Below are positions 1-6,724 of a stretch of 16,152 nucleotides of DNA, one piece after another. The notes beneath the pieces are model-generated. The model saw only the letters and a program-made list of their open reading frames with translations, was not told the origin of the DNA and did no database searches. The DNA is from Polaromonas sp. (GTDB lineage: Bacteria > Pseudomonadota > Gammaproteobacteria > Burkholderiales > Burkholderiaceae_C). The stretch covers positions 1 to 16,152 of the forward strand of contig JAJAYS010000090.1 of the NCBI GenBank assembly GCA_026786065.1. The letters run 5' to 3'. Position 1 is the stretch's first letter. Each line of letters opens with the position of its first letter. Both the position numbers and the translations under genes were made by a program.

Positions 1-524
1 AGAGCGTCCGATGTATAGGACGGCAACACCCGGCGCTGAAGATGGTGTTGTTGATGTACGAGGAAAATGCCCGCAACCTCCGGCGCCTGCTCGGCGCGAT
101 AAATCCTGAAGCACAGCAAGCCATCATTGCACTGGGTCAGCCCAGCGCCATGCTGGAGGTTCGGGATCAACTGCAGGCCGGTGCGCTGATCGGTATTCTG
201 GCCGATCGCTCGCTGGACGTGGCTGGCCGGGCTGAAGTGAACTTTCTCGGTCGTCGAGCGTCGTTTCCCATGGGACCATTTCGACTGGCTGCGACGCTCA
301 AGCACCCGGTTTTTTTCATGGTGGGGCGCTACGAAGGTGGGAAACGCTACACCATCCACCTGGAGCCCATCGCCGACTTTGCAGACGTGCTTGCTGCTGA
401 CCGCGAACAAGCGATTGCGGCCGCGCTTACCCGCTACGTTCAGTTGATAGAGAAGCACTGCTTGCAGGCACCCGAGAACTGGTTCAACTTTTTTGATTTC
501 TGGGAGGAGGAGTTACAACCATGA
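1..524 (+). CDS. LpxL/HtrB-like lysophospholipid acyltransferase, 3' part only
   Basis: C-terminal part of a lipid A/LPLAT-type acyltransferase of the kind found in aryl-polyene clusters, expected to act at the inner membrane and transfer an acyl group onto a lipid acceptor. The frame stays open through the left edge (codons from base 3), so the 5' end lies outside and the ATG at 42 is internal. Visible family features are a run reading MYEENAR, a segment with ADRS followed by a conserved FLGRRASFPMGP stretch, then LAATLKHPVFFMVGRY, which matches the second half of the LpxL fold. The N-terminal HX4D catalytic motif is outside the window. Its TGA overlaps the ATG of the LolA-like gene (ATGA), so the two are translationally coupled. 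The family is clear; the acceptor (lipid A, glycerolipid or the polyene lipid) is inference. Confidence 0.85.
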   Translation, partial: SVRCIGRQHPALKMVLLMYEENARNLRRLLGAINPEAQQAIIALGQPSAMLEVRDQLQAGALIGILADRSLDVAGRAEVNFLGRRASFPMGPFRLAATLKHPVFFMVGRYEGGKRYTIHLEPIADFADVLAADREQAIAAALTRYVQLIEKHCLQAPENWFNFFDFWEEELQP

Positions 525-1108
525 TCGCTCGTTTTGCTTTATTCCCCATCCTGTTTGCCTTGCTGACAGTGAGCCCAGCGCAGGCTGCCGACATCGACAT
601 GCCCGGCCTCATGCGCCTTTTCGCAAACAACAAAAACATTCGGGCCGAGTTCGTCGAGCAAAAGTTTGTCCGCATTCTTGACGCGCCGGTCGAGTCGAAA
701 GGCGAGTTGCTTTTCAGCGCGCCAGCTCGCCTTGAAAAGCGGACCAGCATGCCCCGGCCGGAGGCGCTCTTGATAGACGGCAATCAGGTGTTGATTGAGC
801 GCGGTGCGTCAAGACGCTCGCTGTCGCTTGAGGAGTTTCCAGATATGGCGTCGCTGGTGCATAGCCTGACAGCAACTTTTCGCGGCGATCAGGTTAGCAT
901 CGAGCAGTATTTCAACTGGAAGCTTTCCGGGCCAGCCCACCGGTGGCAACTTGTGTTGCGTCCCAAGAGCGGCAAACTATTCATCACGCTGGGCGAGATT
1001 CGCCTCGCGGGTGACGGGGGTTATGTCCACACGGTCGAAACAACCCTCACCGATGGCGATCGTTCGGTAATGACTTTGACCCGCCCTCTGCCGCTGGCTA
1101 AACCGTAG
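521..1108 (+). CDS. LolA-like outer-membrane lipoprotein carrier protein
   Basis: 195-residue periplasmic protein of the LolA/LolB fold. Residues 1-22 form a signal peptide with a hydrophobic core (FALFPILFALLTV) and an AQA cleavage site. The mature part starts with a helix and the LolA-like phrase IRAEFVEQKFVRILD, then beta-rich repeats (SKGELLFSAPARLEKR, KLFITLGEIRL) typical of the half-barrel that shields lipid chains. Housekeeping LolA moves lipoproteins. Copies inside aryl-polyene clusters are thought to help carry the pigment lipid across the periplasm, and the location here supports the cluster-specific role. The start overlaps the preceding acyltransferase stop. It is the last gene of its unit and converges on the ketoreductase gene across 57 bp. 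Confidence 0.88.
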   Translation: MIARFALFPILFALLTVSPAQAADIDMPGLMRLFANNKNIRAEFVEQKFVRILDAPVESKGELLFSAPARLEKRTSMPRPEALLIDGNQVLIERGASRRSLSLEEFPDMASLVHSLTATFRGDQVSIEQYFNWKLSGPAHRWQLVLRPKSGKLFITLGEIRLAGDGGYVHTVETTLTDGDRSVMTLTRPLPLAKP

Positions 1109-1165
1109 GGGCGCCGGGGGAACGGCAAAGCCTGGCATGGTCCTGTAATGGTCTGACTGTCCGGC

Positions 1166-1894
1166 TCACGCCATGCCGCCGTTGATCGAGATGATTTGTC
1201 CTGTGATGTAGCAGGCGTTTTTGCCGGCTAGAAAAGCCACCAGCGCCGCGACTTCCTGGGCTGTCCCTGCGCGTTTCATCGGCACCATGCGGGCGATCGC
1301 CTGCGCATCAAAAATGCCTTCAATCATCGGCGACTCAATGATTCCGGGCGCGACTACATTGACCGTCACGCCGCGGCTGGCAACCTCCTGCGCCAAGGAT
1401 TTCGTCGCGCCATGCAGTGCAGCTTTCGCCGCCGCATAGTTCACCTGCCCACGATTTCCCACGATGGCAGCGACCGATGAAATGTTGACGATGCGCCCGT
1501 AGCGTGTGCGCAGCATCGGCAGCATCAAAGGCTGGGTCACGTTGAAAAATCCACCAAGCGAGACGTCCAGTACGCTGTTCCATTGCGCGGCGCTCATGCC
1601 TGCAAACACCGCGTCGTCGTGAATGCCGGCGCAGTTGACGATGACCTGAATGGCTTTCTCGTCGGCAAGGGGTTCCAGAAGCTGCCGAGTGGCTTGCGCG
1701 TCCGTGACGTCGAACTGTAGCGCCCGTGCGCTTCCGCCCGTCGCATTGATCTTGTCGGCCAGTGCCTGCGCTCCGGACAAAGCCTTGTTCGCCTGGATCA
1801 GCACTTCCATGCCGTCGGCGGCCAAGGCTTCGCAAATGGCGGAACCGAGTGCTCCGCTGCCGCCGGTCACCAATGCACGCAATTTTTCTGTCAC
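1166..1894 (-). CDS. apeQ: FabG-type 3-oxoacyl-ACP reductase (ApeQ-like ketoreductase)
   Basis: 242-residue short-chain dehydrogenase that should reduce 3-ketoacyl-ACP with NADPH after each polyene elongation step in the cytoplasm. The Rossmann glycine motif GGSGALG is at 11-17, NCAG at 87-90, the catalytic Ser at 139/140 (NISS), and the Tyr153-x3-Lys157 pair in NYAAAK. Full length for the family, with the usual C-terminal GQIISINGGMA. The start is a GTG (1892-1894), one base after the upstream dehydratase stop, with an AGGA eight bases upstream. It is the last gene of the minus-strand operon. Position beside the ApeO/ApeC/ApeP-like genes is why I assign it to the polyene pathway rather than to general fatty acid synthesis. 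Confidence 0.93.
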   Translation of the reverse strand: MTEKLRALVTGGSGALGSAICEALAADGMEVLIQANKALSGAQALADKINATGGSARALQFDVTDAQATRQLLEPLADEKAIQVIVNCAGIHDDAVFAGMSAAQWNSVLDVSLGGFFNVTQPLMLPMLRTRYGRIVNISSVAAIVGNRGQVNYAAAKAALHGATKSLAQEVASRGVTVNVVAPGIIESPMIEGIFDAQAIARMVPMKRAGTAQEVAALVAFLAGKNACYITGQIISINGGMA

Positions 1895-1895
1895 G

Positions 1896-2375
1896 TCAAG
1901 ATTCCTGTGGATCCGGCATCAACACCACCGTCGCCTTGCCGCTCAACAAAGGGCGGCACTCTGCGTGGATAGAAAACGCATAGATCATGTTGTTTCCATC
2001 GCCCATTACCTGCGTCGCGACGATCTGAAGTTCCGCGTCGATATCGTCAAGGCGGGCGACGTGCATATCCAGCGAGCGCAGCGCCGCGAGGCGCCCACCG
2101 CGTGGCGAGGCTGTGCTGCGGCTGGCAAGCAGCGCGCCGTGTATGGCCATGGCCTGTGCCGCGTATTCGACTCCGCAGACCGCGTGGAGCCGCCCTTGCT
2201 CCCGCAGCGGATTGGTCGGAAGACGGTGTGATTGCGCGCTGCATTTAATGCTGAGGGCGTCGTAATACTGGACCGAATCGAGCAGACACATGCTGCCGTG
2301 ATGCGGTATCAGCGACGCAATCCCTGCGGCATCGAGCGTCGGCGGACTGGACGCATTAGCCAAAATTTCACTCAC
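1896..2375 (-). CDS. apeP: ApeP-like hotdog-fold 3-hydroxyacyl-ACP dehydratase
   Basis: 159-residue hotdog-fold protein expected to dehydrate 3-hydroxyacyl-ACP intermediates so that the polyene stays conjugated. The N-terminal phrase IPHHGSMCLLD (residues 23-33) and the central CGVEYAAQAMAIHG (68-80, candidate Glu70) are typical of this cluster-specific dehydratase. It lacks the full GHFPxxPxxPG signature of FabZ. In characterised APE systems the dehydratase works as a two-protein complex (ApeI/ApeP). Here the more classical FabZ-like gene at 14311 could be the partner, but that pairing is inference. Its ATG overlaps the stop of the chain-length-factor-like gene (ATGA), and the ketoreductase gene follows after one base. 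Confidence 0.85.
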   Translation of the reverse strand: MSEILANASSPPTLDAAGIASLIPHHGSMCLLDSVQYYDALSIKCSAQSHRLPTNPLREQGRLHAVCGVEYAAQAMAIHGALLASRSTASPRGGRLAALRSLDMHVARLDDIDAELQIVATQVMGDGNNMIYAFSIHAECRPLLSGKATVVLMPDPQES

Positions 2376-3175
2376 CGTACTTCTCCAAGCTGCAACAACA
2401 GTTGCAAATTAGAGAACAGGTCCAGGCTTAGGGCCGCGCCCGGTTTCCCAAGTGCCAGAGCACGCAGCAACGGCAAACTCCGGGCTGCGGGCACATTGCA
2501 GCGCAGCGTTTCAAACCCGTGGTCGGCCAGCGTATCGGGGCGGCGCCGGCCTAGCGTGATGTGAAGTGCCACTAGGCTCTCTGGCGTCGCGATGGGGCTG
2601 AGCAGCAGTGCGACGCCCAGACTTTGCGCGATGGGGCGGGCTGTGCGCAGCGGCTCAGGGTAGGGCGTGTCGTAGGCGATCAGCAGGACGGGGGCCTGCG
2701 CACTGACCGACTGCGTAGCGGCTTCAAGCAGTCCGGCTGAAAAGCTGCCATCGAATGCGCACAGGCTGGTGCTGGCCCGGCGCGCCTGCATCGCAATTCC
2801 CCAGTAACCGGACGGGGCGTTGTGGACCGAATTGGTGAATCGCGTCGGAGACAGCAAGCGATCAGAGCCGGCCAGTGCTTCGCAAATCAGGTGGCAATTT
2901 TCGCCATCGCCACCGGAAGAGCTGAACACCGAAAGCAAATCACTTGGGTCACAGCAAGACGACTGCAATGCGTCGTCGGCCACGGCCAAAGCCAACTTGA
3001 CCGGCGTGCCAACGCGCCGTTTTTCCGCCGCCGGCAGGCGGTTCGAGGGAGGAATGACAGTTGCCGCAGCCAGATAAGGCGACGTTCCGCAAAGCAGCGG
3101 ACGGCTGGCATGCCAGCCGGCAAGACCCGGCCCGCAAAGCCCGACGGCATCCACGTAAACCTTCGGGCCGTTCAT
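2372..3175 (-). CDS. apeC: Beta-ketoacyl synthase chain-length-factor-like protein (ApeC-like)
   Basis: 267-residue short ketosynthase-like protein, about two thirds the length of a full ketosynthase. It would pair with the ketosynthase encoded just upstream to form a KS:CLF heterodimer that sets polyene length. The thiolase-like core is recognisable: a conserved SVHNAPSGYW segment at 116-125 and, where a ketosynthase has its nucleophile elbow, the sequence LCAFDGSFSAGLLEA (138-152). This does not form a normal ACSSS-type active site. The C-terminal His-containing HGTAT and GHxxGA motifs are absent. I chose the ATG at 3175 over an in-frame ATG at 3199 because it overlaps the upstream TGA (ATGA) and has GGAG five bases in front. 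Confidence 0.85.
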   Translation of the reverse strand: MNGPKVYVDAVGLCGPGLAGWHASRPLLCGTSPYLAAATVIPPSNRLPAAEKRRVGTPVKLALAVADDALQSSCCDPSDLLSVFSSSGGDGENCHLICEALAGSDRLLSPTRFTNSVHNAPSGYWGIAMQARRASTSLCAFDGSFSAGLLEAATQSVSAQAPVLLIAYDTPYPEPLRTARPIAQSLGVALLLSPIATPESLVALHITLGRRRPDTLADHGFETLRCNVPAARSLPLLRALALGKPGAALSLDLFSNLQLLLQLGEVR

Positions 3176-4359
3176 CTTTTCTCCACCACGAGGGCGCAAT
3201 TCGAACCTCCGAAACCGAAGGAGTTGCTCAAGATGGTCCGCACCTCGGAGATCTGGTTTGTCAACAGGTAATTGACGTCCAGTGCAGCGTCGCGCTCCAG
3301 CGTGTTGACTCCGCCTGGAAGTACACCATGCCGGATTGCCAGCGAGGACAAAATGGCTTCAACAATACCCGCAGCACCGAGCGCGTGCCCGGTGTGTCCT
3401 TTTGTCGAGCTGCAGGGCACCGAACTGCCGAAGAGCGTCGCGACCGCTTTTCCTTCGGCGGCGTCGTTACTGGGCGTGGCGGTGCCATGGAGGTTGATGT
3501 AGTCCACAGCCTCAGGCGAAAGGTCGGCCATGGCGAGCGCTTGCTGCATTGCGGCCAGTGCTCCCGCTCCTTCAGGATGCGGCGATGACATATGGTGCGC
3601 GTCGCTCGACTCGCCAATCCCGGTGACGGCCACTGCGCCAGGGGAGGGGGGTCTCTCTCGCGTTAGCAGCGCAAAGCCTGCCGCCTCGGAAATAGAGATC
3701 CCGCTACGATGCGCACCAAACGGGCGACAGCGCTCCGGCGAAAGAAGTTCCAGCGAATTGAAACCGTAAAGCGTGGTCAGGCACAAGCTGTCAACGCCGC
3801 CGACGATGGCAGCATCGATCAGCCCGCACTCAAGCATGCGGGACGCATTGCCGAAGACCTTGGCGCTTGACGAACAGGCCGACGAGACCGCGACAGCGGG
3901 GCCTTCAAGTTGAAAGTGATCCCGTACAAAGCTGCTCACCGAAAAAGTGTTGTGGGTGTGCGCATAACGAAAGCCCGACGGTAGTGTGCTGCCGCTGCCT
4001 TCCCGGTGCCGGTAGGCAACTTCGGTGCTGAGAATGCCCGAAGTGCTGGTGCCCATGAATACGCCGATTCGGCTGGGGCCATAAGACGTGATGGCCTGGT
4101 GGACTGCAGATTCAAAGCCGTCCTGGGTCAACGCCAGCAGTGCCAGCTGGTTGTTTCTGCACAGGTAATCGGACATGCGTGCGGGGAGGGACTGGTCTTC
4201 GACTCCAGGAACGCGGCCGATAAACGTATTCAGCTGCACCGTCTCGAAATCGCAGCGCTGCAGCCCGCTGCGCTGCGCGAGCACCGCCTGCCAGTTCGCT
4301 TCGCAACCTTGGCCCAGGCAGGTGGTTAAGGTGAAGTCCGACAGAAAAAGCGCTTGCAT
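3172..4359 (-). CDS. apeO: Beta-ketoacyl-ACP synthase II-type ketosynthase (ApeO-like)
   Basis: 395-residue FabF-type ketosynthase for decarboxylative elongation of the aryl-polyene chain on ACP. The catalytic triad is complete: Cys162 in VSSACSSSAKVF, His291 in NLHGTATPSND, and Lys320/His325 in STKGHTGHALGAAG. The C-terminal NSFGFGGSNCALV is the usual family end. In aryl-polyene systems the ketosynthase next to the chain-length-factor gene acts with it as a heterodimer, and the order KS, CLF, dehydratase, ketoreductase matches that arrangement. The start ATG has a GGAAAG-like ribosome site six bases upstream and lies 18 bp after the methyltransferase stop. The ketosynthase family is certain; the ApeO equivalence rests on neighbours. 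Confidence 0.92.
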   Translation of the reverse strand: MQALFLSDFTLTTCLGQGCEANWQAVLAQRSGLQRCDFETVQLNTFIGRVPGVEDQSLPARMSDYLCRNNQLALLALTQDGFESAVHQAITSYGPSRIGVFMGTSTSGILSTEVAYRHREGSGSTLPSGFRYAHTHNTFSVSSFVRDHFQLEGPAVAVSSACSSSAKVFGNASRMLECGLIDAAIVGGVDSLCLTTLYGFNSLELLSPERCRPFGAHRSGISISEAAGFALLTRERPPSPGAVAVTGIGESSDAHHMSSPHPEGAGALAAMQQALAMADLSPEAVDYINLHGTATPSNDAAEGKAVATLFGSSVPCSSTKGHTGHALGAAGIVEAILSSLAIRHGVLPGGVNTLERDAALDVNYLLTNQISEVRTILSNSFGFGGSNCALVVEKR

Positions 4360-4377
4360 CTGATACTTTCCACCGGC

Positions 4378-5094
4378 TTAGCGGACGTGCGCTAACAGAA
4401 GCACGTTGGCAAACGGGGTGCCTTGGCTCATTGGTTTGGCTTCCACTTTGAAGCCAAGTTTCTGGAGGACCGCCGTCCAGTCGGCGAGCGGTCGGCAATA
4501 CAAGCGCGACAGCTTGTGGCCGCGGGCCAATGTCACGACCGCATCCACCCAGTTGCTGATCTTGAATCCGAGCCCGGCCGCCGCGTCGCCGACACGCAAA
4601 ATAAGAACACCGTTTATCCTTAGGGACTCGCGCACGCGCAGTAGCACAGCGTCTTGCGAGGCATAAGGCACATAGTGCAAGACGTCGAGAATGACGACTG
4701 CTCCGGCTTGGCCGAAAGGAGTGCTGCACATGTCGCCAACTTCAAACTGGAAGCGGGCAGCGTGCGCAGAAAGTGCTTGCTGTGCACGCTTGACGTCTGC
4801 CGGCATCAGTTCTATGCCCTTCACCGTGACGGCGCGCGGCGCACTTGACCATACTTTGGGCCACGCGGCGTCGTCGGCGAGACTACCGGCTGCCAGAAGC
4901 CAACTGCTAAGCAGGCCCTGGCCGCAACCGATATCGATGACGTGTGAGCCGGGCGCAATCAGCCCGCTCCGCAGTATTTCGACAAACACGGGGTCTTGGC
5001 CAAGTTTCCCCATTGCAAAATGTAGTGCGAACCGACCGGACCGCGTGTACGGTTCGACGGCAAGGGCAAGCAGCCGTTTCTTGAAATTCTCCAT
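4378..5094 (-). CDS. SAM-dependent class I methyltransferase
   Basis: 238-residue class I methyltransferase. Motif I (VIDIGCGQG, residues 52-60) binds S-adenosylmethionine; KGIELMP further on fits the acidic end of strand beta-2, and VVILDVLHYVP corresponds to motif post-II/IV. The chosen ATG starts MENFKKRL and has GGAG and AAGG upstream; an in-frame ATG 141 bp earlier would run back into the preceding gene. Tailoring methyltransferases are common in aryl-polyene, xanthomonadin and flexirubin clusters, where they methylate the aromatic head group. Whether this one is a C- or O-methyltransferase cannot be read from sequence. It lies between the deacetylase-like gene and the ketosynthase in the same operon. 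Confidence 0.85.
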   Translation of the reverse strand: MENFKKRLLALAVEPYTRSGRFALHFAMGKLGQDPVFVEILRSGLIAPGSHVIDIGCGQGLLSSWLLAAGSLADDAAWPKVWSSAPRAVTVKGIELMPADVKRAQQALSAHAARFQFEVGDMCSTPFGQAGAVVILDVLHYVPYASQDAVLLRVRESLRINGVLILRVGDAAAGLGFKISNWVDAVVTLARGHKLSRLYCRPLADWTAVLQKLGFKVEAKPMSQGTPFANVLLLAHVR

Positions 5095-5120
5095 CCTTGC
5101 CGGCTCCAGGGTTATGACAC

Positions 5121-5918
5121 TCAGCGCGCCGCATCCCGCAGCGCTACGCCGTGGAGATTCAGTCGGTGCAGCGTCTGCAAAAGCGTGGGCAATACTGCCA
5201 AAACTACCGGCAGGCCCTTCGAAGTCGGCGCGCAATGGCCGTCATGAAGCAGCAGGATGTCTGTTGCTGCGAGATTATTTTGCAGCCGCTCCAGCACTTT
5301 GGCGGGGTCTCGCGTGATGGTGTCGTAGCCGCGCCGCGTCCAGCTCACCAAGGTCAAGTCAAGTTCTTGCAGTACCGGATCGAGCAGTGGACTGCGCAGG
5401 CCGGCCGGCGCGCGAAAGTAAGCAGGCAAGCTGCCAGTCACATCTGCGATAGCCTGTTGCGCACGGCCGATTTCCGCTTGCAATCGCGAGATGCCCAACA
5501 ATGAAAAATGGTGGCGGTGCGCGTAGCTGTGGTTTTCAATGCTGTGACCCCTCCGGACAATTTCCCGTGCCAAGGTGGGGTGCGCCTCAACCGCTTTGCC
5601 GATGCAAAAAAATGTGGCGCGGGCCTGTCCGGCGTCGAGCATGTCCAGCACGGCGGGCGTGACCCGCGGATCGGGTCCGTCGTCAATGGTGATGGCAACT
5701 TGGCGAACTTTGCCCGCGGCGTCCGGGAGTCTGCGCAGGTTGCGCCCCAGCAGCGTGCTGCGTGGCCACAGTCCCGCAGCGGTCAGCACCGCATGGTTCG
5801 CCAGCACTCCTCCGAGCAACCACGGCCACGCAACAGGCGTGGCAAGCGCTGCCATCGCGCCAAGATGCAATGCAGCCGAAGCCTTGATTCCCAGGGAGGG
5901 TTTCCAGGATCGGATCAT
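5121..5918 (-). CDS. Polysaccharide deacetylase-family (NodB domain) membrane protein
   Basis: 265-residue carbohydrate esterase family 4-type protein. All five NodB motifs appear intact: TIDDG (77-81), HSYAH (130-134, metal ligands), RAPAG (169-173), W193 with D199, and LLHDG (223-227). Residues about 14-50 form one or two hydrophobic segments without a clear cleavage site, suggesting inner-membrane anchoring with the catalytic domain probably outside the cytoplasm. The family removes N-acetyl groups from aminosugars such as GlcNAc polymers. In this cluster it may act on a sugar attached to the polyene lipid, which is inference. The start at 5918 is two bases after the upstream hydrolase TAG; an upstream in-frame ATG at 6173 would lie deep inside that gene. 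Confidence 0.85.
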   Translation of the reverse strand: MIRSWKPSLGIKASAALHLGAMAALATPVAWPWLLGGVLANHAVLTAAGLWPRSTLLGRNLRRLPDAAGKVRQVAITIDDGPDPRVTPAVLDMLDAGQARATFFCIGKAVEAHPTLAREIVRRGHSIENHSYAHRHHFSLLGISRLQAEIGRAQQAIADVTGSLPAYFRAPAGLRSPLLDPVLQELDLTLVSWTRRGYDTITRDPAKVLERLQNNLAATDILLLHDGHCAPTSKGLPVVLAVLPTLLQTLHRLNLHGVALRDAAR

Positions 5919-5920
5919 GG

Positions 5921-6700
5921 CTAGCCCGCCCGGGCGCTGCATGGCGTCTGACGCGCAGCCAGACGCGGCCACGGCGCCACGTCGAGAATGCGAGACCATA
6001 AACTCTGCCAGACTGGCCAGTCGTGCCCACCCGGTAAGACGAAGCGTTGCACCGGCTGCAGCGCCTGCGCCAAAACTCCGTTTGGCTGCGCAAAGCGGTC
6101 CCCGGAACCGAACCCCAGGTAGGTCTGCGGACGGCGCGTGGCGGGGTCCGCATAGCCTTTCAACCAAGCCCATAGCACGGCATCCTGACCGCCGCCTGTG
6201 CCGGGGCGCCAGACTTGCAGGCCACCTTGGCCCTCGATCTCGAGGGGTAGGGCCGGATCACCGAGATAGGGGGCAAGAACGACAAGGCCCTCCAGGCTGT
6301 CGGGATGGGTCATTGCATAAAGGAGGCTTCCGTACCCACCCAGAGAAATACCGAAAAACCAAATGCTCCGGTAGCCTTTGGCGCGCGCTGGTTCCATGAC
6401 GTCCGCTTCGAGCCGCTCCAGGAGTTTCCGCTGGCTGTAATAGCCCCGGTGGGCGTCGGCCAACTGAATATCGACGTCGAAACCGCGTTCCCGCACGGCC
6501 CTGACAAAACCCTTATCGACAAAATCTTGCGGCGTGTCGTAGGCCCCCGGCAAAAACACCAGCAACGTCGTGGGCGCTGTTCCGCAAAGCAGCGCATCGC
6601 TGATGATTGGCATCGGAGTTTCGGCGGTTCGCAGCGATGCGCAGCCCTGCAAAAGCGCACTTGCAAGCAACAGGAAAACCGGAAACATTCTTATCAGCAT
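5921..6700 (-). CDS. Alpha/beta-hydrolase lipoprotein (esterase/thioesterase-like)
   Basis: 259-residue protein with a lipoprotein signal: hydrophobic residues 5-16 and a lipobox-like LLQGC with Cys20 as the acylation site. The mature part is an alpha/beta hydrolase with nucleophile motif GISLGG (Ser119) and plausible Asp201 (GSGDRF) and His226 (GGHDW) completing the triad; LLVFLPGAYD fits the oxyanion strand. It should sit in the periplasm anchored to inner or outer membrane. Substrate is unknown: ester bonds of the pigment lipid, or release of a covalently bound intermediate, are possibilities suggested only by context. An alternative start at 6688 (MFPVF) would also leave a working signal. 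The deacetylase-like gene begins two bases after its stop. Confidence 0.82.
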   Translation of the reverse strand: MLIRMFPVFLLLASALLQGCASLRTAETPMPIISDALLCGTAPTTLLVFLPGAYDTPQDFVDKGFVRAVRERGFDVDIQLADAHRGYYSQRKLLERLEADVMEPARAKGYRSIWFFGISLGGYGSLLYAMTHPDSLEGLVVLAPYLGDPALPLEIEGQGGLQVWRPGTGGGQDAVLWAWLKGYADPATRRPQTYLGFGSGDRFAQPNGVLAQALQPVQRFVLPGGHDWPVWQSLWSRILDVAPWPRLAARQTPCSARAG

Positions 6701-6724
6701 GGTGTGGGTAAAAGCCGCACGATC

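Noticed and set aside
5575..6399. 274-residue plus-strand open frame across the deacetylase and hydrolase genes
   Set aside because: Antisense to two motif-complete genes; composition rich in Arg, Ser and Pro as expected for a shadow frame.
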